Of a DNA stretch of 64,000 nucleotides, positions 37,701 to 49,864 are shown piece after piece; position 1 is the stretch's first letter, and each line of letters begins with the position of its first letter. Source of the DNA: Bugulina stolonifera (Eukaryota; Bryozoa; Gymnolaemata; Cheilostomatida; Bugulidae). The position numbers were made by a program, and so were the translations under genes. The stretch spans positions 25,904,798-25,968,797 of the forward strand of contig OW285189.1 of the NCBI GenBank assembly GCA_935421135.1, read 5' to 3'. Below the pieces are notes generated by a model. The model worked only from the letters and a program-made list of their open reading frames with translations. It made no database searches and had not been told where the DNA came from.

Positions 37701-40700
37701 ACGTAGTAAATAGTACATGTAGTTCAATAATAACACATCAAGTTTATAAAATTTATGAAGTGAGTTGGCTAACAGCTCTTGGTACCAGCTTTATATAACA
37801 GGTAGTGAACTCACTGTAAGATATCAATTTTATGGAGACTGGACACATTTACAACTTATAATTATAATACATCATGGTGTAGATTATTATGAAAATCATA
37901 TAAACACATGTGTCTCTGCTAGTTTACCAATATCACAGCCATTACAGAACGTCTTATAGCAGAGAGAGCATGCTTTCTGTAGCTTCAGTTCCTCATGTTC
38001 TGTACATTTATCTATCCTGTAGAGGTTAGGGTGTGCTGTGTAGACATGGATGGTAACCACCTTGTGCTCCTTCTTGGAGAAAATCCTTCTAGACTCTTCA
38101 TGCAACTGGAAATGGAACAATAGGATATGTTAAATCATTACTTACCTACTTGACACCTACCAATAATAATCACCAGGGTATTTATTATTCACGGTTAGGG
38201 GTGGGAGAGGAGGGCCTCCACTATCAGTGATGGAAGGGGAGGGCCTCTACCATGCTGGTAACAGGCCAAAGAATTTGCTATGACCACTGTGAGGTACCAA
38301 CCCATATCTGATAGTTTTATCCAGAGCCAATGGCTCTGGTTTTATCAAGTCGGAGGCGGATAATGCCTCATTGGAAATGAATGGTTTCACTGAGTGGGGG
38401 AGAGCTCCAGAAAGAGAGATTCTAGCAGAGTACAGATGTGCAGCTTGCAAGGTCAACAACCAAATACATGTACATGTACATATGCTCATATGGCAGTGAA
38501 TCTCCCAAACGGTAGTGGACATATTATTTTATTTATATGCTGCCAAGGACTTGATTCCACATCTGTAAACATGGCCAGTTCCTGACTGTGTCCAGCTGGT
38601 TCAGTACGCAAATACTGCTCACTAGTGAATGCAAGCCAAGCTGGTGTCTGTCCACTGAGCTCAGGTCCAAACCCCAGTTAGGAGTGGGCACCAGTGTTAT
38701 AGAAGTGAGGGTACACGAGGGTACTTGGCAGGGCTTAAAGTGTACCGGAACGCACCGGAACGCCGTTCTGGTAAGAATTTATTAGAGCTAGTCTTACAGG
38801 ACCGCGTTCCGGTTGCATTTTCAGTACATTAGCTAGTCTACTAGTTGTTTTAGTAAAGATATTGCTCCCTTACTAACTGCAGCCAGTCAGACCGCCCTCG
38901 CCCAAAACATTGAGAAATGGCTAACCTACGTAATTGAATAGGGTCAATAAATGGGTGTCTAAAGTATTTTTCATTTTAATATTAATATCTCCTACACCTA
39001 CACATTAACACATGAAAATTAAGTGAAAATATGTATAGCAAACATTTTTATATTAGAAGGACCAAAGTACTACTGTTTACCCAAAAATACATAACATTTT
39101 AAATATTGACAGGAAAACAAGGGAGACAAATCTAAACTTCTCAAACATTTTCTGCAAGCACCTTCCAACACTGGCTCAATACCACTCATCTAAACATAAA
39201 TGTAGATATAACTATTATATTTATTAAATGCTTGTTTGCACACAGAGAACAGGAGTTAATAAAAAACATTTATTGTAAAAACATCTTATTGATGTGCTAC
39301 TTCTTAGAATTTAGCCAGATATATGCGGACTTCGAACATCCAAGCGTTCCTGTTTGATAGTGAAAGTCATGTAATGTTGATGCGTTCCTGTAAAAGTAAT
39401 GTTGATGCGTTCCTGTGAAAAAAAATTTACACTTTAAGCCCTGGTACTTGGGGTGTCTCACCTCCAAGTTTGAGGCTATACACTGTAATGTGGTGCAAAG
39501 CAGTGACCTCAACTCTTCTACTCATAACACTTAGTGAAACCAAGTGCTTGACTGCTTATAAATGGAATATCATTGCTACAGGAAACATCACACTGTATAA
39601 TATTATAACAATATATTATAATGTATGTACATGTACATGTTTACCTTGAGGTGCTGCTGACACAGACTACTCCCACAGTCTACGCAGTAAGCATGAGCTG
39701 TAGTAGGAGAACCTGTAGACACATGGCAGGTCATGTGATCACTATCAGCAGGTGCTTGTAAAGTGTCCACCAACTCAGCTTTAGATACATCATTTAGATC
39801 CTTAATGTCATGAGTTGTTCTAAAACATAGTAGTACATGATGTTAGTCTTATGCAAGGATTTTCAGTTTGCCTATAGAACAGTCAGGAACTCAATTGCAT
39901 ATGCATGAAAATATCCATCCCAGACTGGGGTTTGAACCCGGGGCCCCTACGGCACCTAATATCCTAGCACAGTGAACAGAACATGCTACCACTACACCAG
40001 ATATAACATAGTATTACTTAATGACATATCCCATACTGCACTGTATCAGGTATAACATAGTATTACTTACTGACATATCCCACACTGCACTGTACCAGGT
40101 ATAACATAGTATTACTTACTGACATATCCCACACTGCACTGTACCAGGTATAACATAGTATTACTTACTGACATATCCCACACTGCACTGTATCAGGTAT
40201 AACATAGTATTACTTACTGACATATCCCACACTGCACTGTATCAGGTATAACATAGTATTACTTACTGACATATCCCACACTGCACTGTACCAGGTATAA
40301 CATAGTATTACTTACTGACATATCCCACACTGCACTGTACCAGGTATAACATAGTATTACTTACTGACATATCCCACACTGCACTGTACCAGGTATAACA
40401 CAGTATTACTTACTGACATCCCATACTGCACTGTATCAGGTATAACATAGTATTACTTACTGACATATCCCACACTGTACTGTATCAGGTATAACATAGT
40501 ATTACTTACTGACATATCCCACACTGCACTGTATCAGGTATAACATAGTATTACTTACTGACATATCCCACACTGCACTGTATCAGGTATAACATAGTAT
40601 TACTTACTGACATATCCCACACTGCACTGTATCAGGTATAACATAGTATTACTTACTGACATATCCCACACTGCACTGTATCAGGTATAACATAGTATTA

Positions 40701-40893
40701 CTTACTGACATATCCCACACTGCACTGCACCCCATTTAGCATAGTCTCGCTGCAGACAGGGGAGACAAAACACATGAGAACAAGGAAGCTCTCGAGGATC
40801 TGTCATATAGTACCATTTCTGTAGACAATATCCACAACTGTAGTCCTCTGTTAGTCCAGAATCTCTTACTTCTACTTGTCCACCTTCAGCCAT
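34722..40893 (-). CDS. TRIM protein: RING, two B-boxes, coiled coil, propeller-like C-terminus
   Basis: Likely E3 ubiquitin ligase of the tripartite-motif family. Eight exons: 40706-40893, 39645-39819, 37928-38105, 37263-37477, 36898-37171, 35939-36196, 35491-35919, 34722-34855; 1851 bp, 616 aa, all phases consistent. ATG at 40893 starts MAEGGQVEV. RING: CGYC ... CSHVFCLPC ... CGIC (C3HC4) in exon 1. Exon 2 carries B-box 1 (CHVSTG ... CVDCGSSLCQQH); exon 3 carries B-box 2 (CTEHEELKLQKACSLCYKTF). Exons 4-5 are Glu/Lys/Leu-rich, predicted coiled coil. Exons 6-8 hold repeating beta-rich blocks (DDVYLVDQDNEKLIV, GIAYDPKSGLIYTT, DDVILACRDEGIKKF) that look like NHL/propeller blades; the subtype is uncertain. 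Substrate unknown. Introns carry a SINE, two hAT-like elements and a 49-bp array. Confidence 0.92.
34895..34957. repeat. Short hairpin, GGAGTTGTCTTC family
   Basis: Arms TTTGGAGTTGTCTTC and GAAGATAACTCCAAA with one mismatch, in the last TRIM intron. Confidence 0.75.
35023..35467. mobile_element. hAT-like non-autonomous element
   Basis: Terminal inverted repeats CAGGGCTCTCAAGTT ... AACTTGAGAGCCCTG, 445 bp, with internal CCGAGCAG motifs near both ends. The target duplication is not clear (AACTC on both sides). Inserted in the last TRIM intron. Confidence 0.8.
36396..36460. promoter_or_regulatory. CpG-rich patch with E-box and NRF1-like site
   Basis: Contains CACGTG-type and CACGCG motifs and ACGCATGCGCGT, close to the NRF1 consensus, in an otherwise AT-rich TRIM intron. 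It could be an internal promoter or an old transposon. Confidence 0.25.
37480..37565. repeat. Short 22-bp repeat, about 4 copies
   Basis: Units of ACACAGCAGGTGTTATATGC in the TRIM intron just before the acceptor at 37478. Confidence 0.82.
38729..39443. mobile_element. hAT-like element with perfect 8-bp target duplication
   Basis: 715-bp element with ends CAGGGCTTAAAGTGTA and TACACTTTAAGCCCTG, flanked on both sides by GTACTTGG (38721-38728 and 39444-39451). The 8-bp duplication plus CAG...CTG ends are diagnostic of hAT transposons. No transposase ORF, so non-autonomous. Internal repeats ATGTTGATGCGTTCCTGT near the right end. Lies in the TRIM intron between the two B-box exons. Confidence 0.93.
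39860..40000 (-). mobile_element. tRNA-derived SINE, copy 3 (truncated)
   Basis: Shares the B box and most of the tRNA-like head with copies 1 and 2, but stops abruptly after the A box at CTACACCAG, where the 49-bp array begins. Confidence 0.8.
40001..40705. repeat. 49-bp array carrying the donor of the TRIM RING exon
   Basis: About 14 units of 49 bp. On the minus strand each contains GTGCAGTGTGGGATATGTCA|GTAAGT: about 20 bases of the RING exon end (coding the last CxxC) plus donor. The true donor is at 40705. After a distal donor the frame would hit TAA at once, unlike the astacin array. Confidence 0.95.
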
Positions 40894-41430
40894 TCTACAG
40901 TGTATAACGTATAGCGTATAGTGCATAGTGCACAGTGTATAGTGTACTGTATACCATGTAGTCTATCACTAGGACTATCTAGTAACTGCAATGCAATGGG
41001 GTAGCAGTTTATTGTGAATAGAGCTAGTCATGTGACAGTAACGCACCCATTACAAACATTATAATACTGTATATAATAAATACTGATATTAGATCAATAT
41101 TCTATCAATATAACCCCCACCTTTTCATTATATCTATGGGTATTACCCAAGTGGTGCCTGACCAGTGTTAGCAGTTTCATTTTGTGTAAATGTATACTTG
41201 CATGATATTCCTTATAAATAATTATATGCAATGCACTATATTGTACATACAATGCAACAGTGATAGATATATACATAATATACTGCATATATATGTATAT
41301 ACACAGTGTATATGTTTGTATACATGTATATGATGTTGTTGTATATTTCAACTATTGTTTATTGACATCGTAGGAACTGTAAATTGACAAGTCTGAGAAA
41401 ATTAAAATATCTCAGAAATAACAGAATAGA

Positions 41431-41813
41431 TCACAGCAAACTGTTAACTGCACACAAAATATTATTATATACAACAGTATCAGCTACCATATTAATAATT
41501 CCATGACTTTTAAATGGCCAATGGACAGGTGAGGTGACCTCCCGTATAGCAGAGCCTTTACACAAACCATTATAATGAATAATTGCTGCATTCCTAGGAC
41601 CAAGAGCACACAACTCCCACTCCAGTCCCTCCTCATTACTTGCATAAACAATCATAGGCTACATAGGCTACATAAATATTATTATTTTATACAACCCCAT
41701 TTACCTTACCTTTTTGTTACCTGCCATGTATATCAGATGTTTTATACATAGTAAAGTACATGTACATACCTGGGGGATGTGGCTCTGGAGCTGTTCTGTT
41801 GGTGGAGCATGAC
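41431..41813 (-). CDS. Two exons of an unidentified gene
   Basis: Exon 41770-41813 (reads HAPPTEQLQSHIPQ after a partial codon, donor GTATGT) joins in phase 0 to a terminal exon 41431-41658 (begins PMIVYASNEEGLEWELCALG, ends in TGA). The latter has a non-repetitive composition and a good acceptor. I do not recognise a family, and no upstream exons could be tied to it. It lies between the 5' end of the TRIM gene and the divergent nuclear receptor, so it may be a small gene or a transposon fragment. Confidence 0.4.
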
Positions 41814-43607
41814 CTACAGAAAGAGATATTCTGGTACAGTTCTTATCATGGAAAGTGTAACAGTGTAATCATGGTCTATCATTCATTATATAAGTACATA
41901 ATATGATTGTATAGGCCAGCCTGTTCATCTTATCACTTCACCTGAAAATGTCATCCTATGCACCATATTGTAATCAACTAGCACACTACACATACACTGT
42001 GCATGTACACATATTATATGTATGAATCTGTATATTGGCAGCCACTACTATACAACTCTGGGAGCCACTTGCTGGGGGTAGGGGTGGGCTAGTGAGCTGA
42101 TACTAGGTGGGCTAGTGAGCTGATACTAGGTGGGCTAGTGAGCTGATACTAGGTGGGCTAGTGAGCTGATACTAGGTGGGCTAGTGAGCTGATACTAGGT
42201 GGGCTAGTGAGCTGATACTAGGTGGGCTAGTGAGCTGATACTAGGTGGGCTAGTGAGCTGATACCAGGTAGGCTAGTGAGCTGATACTAGGTGGGCTAGT
42301 GAGCTGATACTAGGTGGGCTAGTGAGCTGATACAAGGTGGGCTAGTGAGCTGATACTAGGTGGGCTAGTGAGCTGATACTAGGTGGGCTAGTGAGCTGAT
42401 ACTCGGTAGGCTAGGTTACTCTGTTAGTTCCTCATACTATACTAAGCACTGACTACCCTTGCATTATGATGTAATCATATCACATTGCCACTGTGGGGTA
42501 TACAGTCCAATAAGTAGTCAGCTGGCAGCATGCAGGGACTGTCAGTATAACTTTGACAGGATTACACAATGCACATTCTTCTCCTGTCATTAAATACTTA
42601 GTGTGCGTTACAAAGGTCACCAAAGGTTACTGGGTCAGCTATGTTCAATCTAATCAAAGTCTCATGTTGCCTAACATCTGCAGTATGGGTATTTGGCAGC
42701 ACTATTGTGTAATATATAACATCTTTTTACATTATCCAGGCAACTTCAGCTTTATAACAGACAATATCTCATTTATATTTTAAATAAACTACAGTAGCAT
42801 CATCAGATGGCAGCAATGATGATTAAATTATAAGACATCAGTTCTTCACTGCTCAAAGAGCTATGGCAGGAGGAAGGAGCTGTACCAGATAGAGACAGAT
42901 ACAGTGACTACATCTGTGATAGCACATAGTTGTGGTAGCTAGGTTGTGGTTTATCAGCTGATAGCAGTGCACTGATTTAGCCTTGAAGGTCATCACAACT
43001 GAAGGTAGGTCAGCAGTGCTCTTAGAAGGGTTAACGTTATGTCACTGTGTCAGGACCTTTAGTCAGCGTTTATTAGAGTCATGCTATTTCATTATCTCCT
43101 CTTCTATATACAGCCATAGTATTCACTGTAGCCACAACAATGCTTTGGATAACAAACACATGAGTAAGTTAATAATTAGTTATCCTTATAATAACAAATG
43201 AGTCGGCAGCAAACAGCAGCTAGTAGTAAAGTTGTGTGGGTACATGCTGATGTAGATGAACATGTTGTGGATATATGACACTTACAGGTAAGTAATGCTA
43301 TAGATGTATGACATACACATATCCATTGTGTATGTCTATAGCATACCATGTGTTTGGGTATATTTCTCACCTTTTTGTAGTTGATACATGTACTAAAATA
43401 TATTCTCTAATAAGCATGTGGCTACTATTATTAGGATGAGGTTTGCATTATTTCGTTGCGTTACCAAGGACCAATTATTTGTAAGAAACCACCCCACCAT
43501 TCCAGAACGTATGTGTAATATCATATTAGGCAAATTGTTTAGATGGAAACTATATTTTACTGATATATTGTATTATTCCAAAGTGTTCGTTCTATTAGGT
43601 GGGTGGT
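41814..43607. other. Region upstream of the nuclear receptor
   Basis: Should hold the receptor promoter and 5' UTR exons; an acceptor at about 43598 directly precedes the coding exon, so at least one non-coding 5' exon is implied. Not located. Contains a 23-bp array (42075-42415). Confidence 0.5.
42075..42415. repeat. 23-bp minisatellite
   Basis: About 15 near-perfect copies of GGGCTAGTGAGCTGATACTA plus GGT. Confidence 0.95.
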
Positions 43608-46600
43608 ATGGCATCGCCCCCTTCCGCTCACTCGAATGCGGAGGTATGTGTAGAGACTGCAGATGATAGATGGCAGTTACCAACTGTCTCCATGGTCCAT
43701 GACGAGGCAAACAAAGCAGCAGACGACATCTGGTCATCCAACAACCCAACGGCTAGTGATAACTCACAACCAAGCAAGTCACTCTACCACCTGTCAGCTA
43801 TGGACTTCTCTGGCAGCGGCAGCTCTAAGATCCCCAAGAGTGAGTGTAGTGAAACTTTGCAGACAAACTGCCAAGTGGAGGAAAGCGAAGGACAAACAGT
43901 CACATTCTACGACCTCAACCAGAATCACGAGGAGAAAGTAAGTAACTGGCATTGGATGAACAGGAGACCAAGTAAGATACGACATCTAGTTTAGAAATTG
44001 AAACCTGGAAGCTCAGATCAGCTCCTTATTGCATCTGTGTATATTACAGTAAAGGGACATTTCGAAAAAGACAGTTCGAAACAGGACGTTTCACAACCGG
44101 ACAATTCTAAACTGGACAGTTTGAAACTGTGTAGATTACATTTAGAAGAACACAGCTCACAGATAATAATCTTAGTTAATTAATTTAATTGATTGAACAA
44201 ACAAATAATATTAAAAATAAAAATTAGTTGGAATCTGGTGGTTGGGGTTTGGGGTTAGGCGTTTCGAACTGTCCGGTGTTGAACTGTCTTTTTCGAACAG
44301 TCGCACATTTGTATATTACATGCCCATCTAGCAAGTACATGCCCACCTAGCAAGTACATGCCCACCTAGTCAGTACATGCCCACCTAGTCAGTACATGCC
44401 CACCTAGACAGTACATGCCCACCTAGACAGTACATGCCCACCTAGACAGTACATGCCCACCTAGACAGTACATGCCCACCTAGACAGTACATGCCCACCT
44501 AGACAGTACATGCCCACCTAGACAGTACATGCCCACCTAGACAGTACATGCCCACCTAGACAGTACATGCCCACCTAGACAGTACATGCTCACCTAGACA
44601 GTACATGCCCACCTAGTCCTAGACAGTATGTGTTGTAACGCCAATGTTCACTTCCAAAGAAACAAGGCCCAATTATCTCATCCAAGAGTACAGATAGTCA
44701 GCACTCTGTTTATTTGACAGATAGTATCACACAGTGGAACAGAGAAGATTACTGCAACCTTGACCTCAATAGACGAAGTGGATGGAGAGTCACAGGCAGG
44801 ATCTAGCAGTGGTGACATGCTAGCTCAGGTACCCTGTGTTGTATGTGGAGATAAATCCAGTGGAAAACATTACGGACAGCTGACTTGTGAAGGTATTCTA
44901 GGCAGCCTAGTTTCTCATGTATAATCGATACATATATTAGTATGTGAGATGTACAGCGTTGTAAATACTACTACTACTAGTATGTACATGTAACTGAAGT
45001 ACTACTACTACTAGTATGTACATGTAACTGAAGTACTACTACTACTAGTATGTACATGTAACTGCCTCTTCTTCCTCTTAGCTCATAGAATTCTATGGTT
45101 AGCTTCTACAACAGTTTATTGACTTGTCTAGTTGTACGCCCTGCAACTGTTAGTGCGTGGTTATCCCCCCCCCCATTGAACAGTCTGTAACTCGGTCTAC
45201 TATGTGGTGTAGAGTATCTCTAGAGTTGATGAGACAACGGAGAATAAGCAGGTCCATTCAGAGACATGCCAACCTAAACACACTAGACAAACTACAGTGT
45301 GTTATGATGATGTTATACCAACACTGGGAGAGAGTTTTAGGTTGATTCCAAGTGACTGATACTTCACTATCTACTCTCTAAGAGTTTGCTAGATAAATAG
45401 ACATGGACAATATGGATATCCTAGCTTCCTATTCTGTGGCCCTAGTTCTGAACCAATGTACACTGAAGACCTGGGCTCTCGGCCGTTTTAACTCGAACCC
45501 CCACCTAACGCATTCTGGTAGAGTCCACTTCCTGCATTACTTGCTAATTACCTACTAGACTAACATCAAACACACAGACACTGTACTATACATCCTACAG
45601 GCTGTAAGAGTTTCTTCAAGAGATCAGTGCGGAGGAACCTAACATACACTTGTAGAGGAAGTAGGGACTGTGCTGTAGACCCCCAACACCGCAATCAATG
45701 CCAATACTGCAGGCTTAGGAAGTGTCTCAAAGCAGGCATGAGAAGAGAAGGTAAAAATATCTATTGTAGGTTATTGTAGTTTATTGTAGCTTATTGCAGC
45801 TTATTGTAGCTTACTGTAGCTTACTGTAGCTTACTGTAGCTTATTGTAGCTTACTGTAGCTTATTGTAGCTTACTGTAGCTTACTGTAGCTTACTGTAGC
45901 TTATTGTAGCTTACTGTAGCTTACTGTAGCTTACTGTAGCTTACTGTAGTTTATTGTAGCTTACTGTAGCTTATTGTAGCTTACTGTAGTTTATTGTAGC
46001 TTACTGTAGGTTATTGTAGCTTATTGTAGCTTACTGTAGGTTCAACTAGACAACACTATTAATATTAATCATCACTTTGTATCTGTAATATAATTTAAAC
46101 TCTGTATTATCATCTAAAATTCTTCCAAGGTTTCATAGTGCAGTGGCTATCACGTCTGCTTCACACCCGTATATTGTTATCATATCTATCTGTATACTTC
46201 CTGTTAGCTGTTCAACGTGGGCGGGTAAATCCAACATCTCCAACTGAATACTCGGGCTACCAGCTACCACCAACCCTGGCACCAAGTAGCAATGGGATGG
46301 ACAACTCTAGACTGAGTTATATGAGTAACTTTGTATCTGTTCTCCTTAGAGCTGAACCATATCCAATCAGCCATGTACAGGTTTGTCTTCTTATGCTACT
46401 GATACATGTATATCTACCACTTCAGAAGAACGAGCATCTCATTGTGTTTTATTACAATTTTATTTGAGAGATAATTCACTATTGGAGTCTGGGATACTTT
46501 CAGCATGTTGTGTGGGCATGTGTTCATGATGCCAATATTATCATATGGATGCCGCTTTCTGTTTAGAGCCCGCCCACATTTGGAGCCCATCTTCCCATGG

Positions 46601-49600
46601 ATAGCCTGTGTGAGCTTTCAGCTAGACTGCTCTTCTCAGGGGTGGAGTGGGCGAGGAACATCCCCTTCTTTACAGAGCTCCCCCTTATAGACCAAGTGGG
46701 CTTGCTACGCTCCTGTTGGACTGAATTATTCATACTCAACACAGCGCAGTGCTGTCCCCCTGTATACATCTACTCTCTTCTATCCACCACTTATAACAAC
46801 TCAGCTAATGCCAGCTCTGCAGGTGATACAAGGTGAGCCAACCATAAGCTGTCTTTGGTTACCGACCATAAGCTGTCTTTGGTTCCCTACCATTAGCTGT
46901 CTTTGGTTCCCTACCATAAGCTGTCTTTGGTTCTCAACCATAAGCTGTCTTTGGTTCCCTACCATAAGCTGTATTTGGTTACCAACCATAAGCTGTCTTT
47001 GGTTCCCTACCATAAGCTGTCTTTGGTTCCCTACCATAAGCTGTCTTTGGTTACCGACCATAAGCTGTCTTTGGTTCCCTACCATAAGCTGTCTTTGGTT
47101 ACCGACCATAAGCTGTCTTTGGTTCCCTACCATAAGCTGTCTTTGGTTCCCTACCATAAGCTGTATTTGGTTACCGACCATAAGCTGTCTTTGGTTATGG
47201 TAACTGACTAAAGGCTTGGCTACACGAGAGGCCGATTGTTCTTTTCCAGCCTCCGGAGCCTCGTTCTAGAGCAAATCGACGCGCCGTTTTGAGAGATTAA
47301 GATTAGAACAGTAATGTGACTGACCCATTGACCTCTGTCTTCATCAATGACGGATTAGGCATGCTTTAACATCGGAAGCAAGTCCATCACCCTATATAGG
47401 TTTTTTAATGTACGGAAAAGAAGACAACTTCGTCAGTTTTCCATATGCAAGTACATGTAGGTATAGCATGTATGCATAACTAATGGGTATAACAATATTG
47501 TGCAGTAAGGTTTACTTGGGCTGTGAATATGACTAGCCAGGGCTACAAGCACACTGGAAAGAATGGGTGGGTAAGCTAGTAATTGATTATTTACAGTACA
47601 TGTATATTTAGGCTGTTAGTCGGTGCCAATAATTTAATGTGCCAAGATCAAAATGTAACTGAGTCTGAGCTCTGTAAAATACAGGATTGGTGCATCGCTA
47701 ACAAATTATTCATAACTTTTGATAAAACACATCAAATTATTTCCAAGAACCACCAAAAGAAGCTAGATCAAAAGGATTTTAAAAGTCACAGCCATGTTAA
47801 GACCACTAACATAGGGCATGCAATTAGACCAGTATTTAAATTTTTGCCCTCACATCAACTTGGTTGTTAAAAATGTAATTTTCTTGTGATGATGCTTAGA
47901 CATCTCTTTAAACAAGTCGATAGGTAAACATTGATCCATGTAAACTACACTCTATTCATCTTCATCTTTTGAATGGCTTGGGAGTTTTGGGGGCATGCTT
48001 CCAAGAAAAGCATGCTACAAACTTAGGTTTGCCAGACAAAGCTCTGCGGGTTAGTTTTACAAAATGGCATATTCACATGTCTCTGAAAAAATTAAAGAAA
48101 GTATTATGCCAATAAAAATGTTATTTAGATACCGCTTAATACTTTTCATGTACCACCTCTTTAAAGGTGCAAACACACGAGAGCGTTTTGGGGCGAATTT
48201 GACGCTCGCGAATCGCCAGAGTGCCAACGCTCTCAAAACGCTCAGGCTCAGCCTGCCGAAGTATTGAGACGATTCGCTCGGCGCTGATTGGCTGGTAAAC
48301 GGAGTTAGTAAACATAAACACGTGGACTATCGCGGAGTGAATACATACCGGCATGTCATTGGCTAATGGTTAAATCGCCGTGCTCTTCGTTCGCCCCGTA
48401 TGTTTATTGAGGGCATAGCGTTCGACGCTTGCTCAGAAAACGCTCGCCCCAGAACGCTCCCGTGTGTTTGCACCTTTAAGCTGAAAAAATTCTTGTAAAA
48501 CCTTGTCAGTTGCTCATATTATAATAACACCAGAAGCAAACACTGACAAGGGGAGGAGATCGGTGTTCTACTCTGGTATTGAGCCCCTGTCCGCCTATGC
48601 CTTGGACATAAATTGACTTCCCTCTTGGGGCCTTTGCGGTGCCTCTGGCCTCTTGCTTGTGGGATGGGGAGTGACTCGCTCACTGTGGAGGCGGGGCATG
48701 GTGGGTGCTTTCTTCCCCACTATGACATTTCCCCCTGAGCAGTCCCGGACCATCTGGCATCCGTTATATGTGCATATTTTATATTCCCAATTTTATTACG
48801 GTGTAATGTTATACCACAAACAATAAACCATAACTCATATTTAAATATACCCACACATTTGGTTGGACCTGAGGCTAAAACATTAGACATCAACCTCTAA
48901 AGTCTATAACACTGACCTTTAGGACACTGACCTCTAAAACACTGACCTCTATGATGTCTACCCTGTTGCAGGTTCCACCTCCAGTCTAGCCTGTGTCCCC
49001 AGGATTATACCAAGCATATACAGAGTCAGCTGGAGAGGCTCGCCGTGCTACGTATTGACTCTGCGGAGTTCAGCTGCCTCAAAGCACTAGCACTCTTCTC
49101 ACCAGGTCTGTCCTTCACCTTCAACGTACAGTAATAGTTTTCCATGCCGAGGTGGGGTAACTCCAAAAGCCAGAACCAACCAACCATCTTTTACGACAAT
49201 ATAATGAAATGTAGTGATGCGGAGAGCAGATCTGATGTACAGATATCACATTGTGACGTGCTGTTATATTATGCAGCAGTGAGAATGTCCATTTCATAAC
49301 GTCAACAAATGTACTCATTGCTAGGAAATAAAGAAATACTCACATTGCTTGATAATAATATGGGTTGGAAGTTGTCCTCACAGTACAGCCTGTAACACAG
49401 ATATTATTATTAGATATGTATACATGGTTGAGTGTGTACATGTATGCACTACTTATACATCAATGACCAATGTAATGTAATACTATCATAGCTCTCATAC
49501 ATACATGTACATTGCACAGTACACATATTGTTTTATACTAATATGTACTGTTTTAGATGTAATTGGTGTGCATGACGTAGGAACAGTTCAGGGGCTGCAA

Positions 49601-49864
49601 GAGAAGACACTGTCTTCATTAGAAGAATATGATCGTATCCAGTATAACAACCAACCCTGCAGGTCAGGTAGACTGGTCCTGAGGCTACCTGCACTGAAGA
49701 CTATAAACCCGGCTTTAGTTGAGAACCTATTCTTCAACAGATTAGTAGGGAAGACACCAATAGAGACCCTCATTAGAGACATGCTGCTGGGGGGTAACTC
49801 CTTCTGTTGGCCTACCTCTCCTGCTTCACATGAGCAGCATATGAATGTACCACAGCGCCACTGA
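43608..49864 (+). CDS. Nuclear receptor, NR2F (COUP-TF)-like
   Basis: DNA-binding transcription factor of nuclear receptor subfamily 2. Exons: 43608-43937, 44721-44892, 45601-45750, 46208-46380, 46567-46832, 48972-49105, 49557-49864; 1533 bp, 510 aa, phases match. N-terminal 150 residues are variable. [24 protein letters not shown]-box CEGCKS, then [16 protein letters not shown] and [18 protein letters not shown], very close to COUP-TF. Hinge AVQRGR is also COUP-like. [52 protein letters not shown], and helix 11-12 region [16 protein letters not shown] with the NR2F AF-2 sequence. The segment between helices 5 and 7 is more diverged. The ATG at 43608 follows an acceptor, implying an upstream non-coding exon. 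The ligand, if any, cannot be told. Confidence 0.95.
44049..44309. mobile_element. 261-bp MITE with 11-bp target duplication (MULE-like)
   Basis: Flanked by TGTATATTACA on both sides (44038-44048, 44310-44320). Terminal repeats share TTCGAAAAAGACAGTTC. The left end GTAAAGGGAC recurs in a second copy at 53818. A long target duplication suits Mutator-like elements. Confidence 0.8.
44325..44632. repeat. 19-bp minisatellite in receptor intron 1
   Basis: About 16 copies of ACAGTACATGCCCACCTAG. Confidence 0.95.
44945..45070. repeat. About 41-bp repeat, 3 copies
   Basis: Three units of TACTACTACTAGTATGTACA plus TGTAACTGAAG in receptor intron 2. Confidence 0.85.
45765..46040. repeat. 10-bp TGTAGCTTAC array
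   Basis: About 27 copies of TGTAGCTTA[C/T], starting about 15 bp after the donor of the second zinc-finger exon. Confidence 0.93.
46836..47205. repeat. 24-bp array starting at the donor of a receptor LBD exon
   Basis: About 15 units of ACCATAAGCTGTCTTTGGTT plus four bases. It begins within a few bases of the donor at 46833. Open on both strands. Confidence 0.93.
47583..47870 (+). mobile_element. Decayed non-LTR reverse transcriptase fragment
   Basis: Frame contains [16 protein letters not shown] then [17 protein letters not shown], matching the segment around the catalytic FADDTNL and the following DKT of LINE reverse transcriptases, but the DD pair is lost (GANN). An old, dead copy in receptor intron 5. 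Confidence 0.65.
48165..48475. mobile_element. 311-bp MITE with TTAA target duplication
   Basis: Terminal inverted repeats AGGTGCAAACACACG[A/G]GAGC of about 30 bp, flanked by TTAA on both sides (48161-48164, 48476-48479). GC- and CpG-rich against the background. TTAA duplication suggests a piggyBac-type source. Confidence 0.8.
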
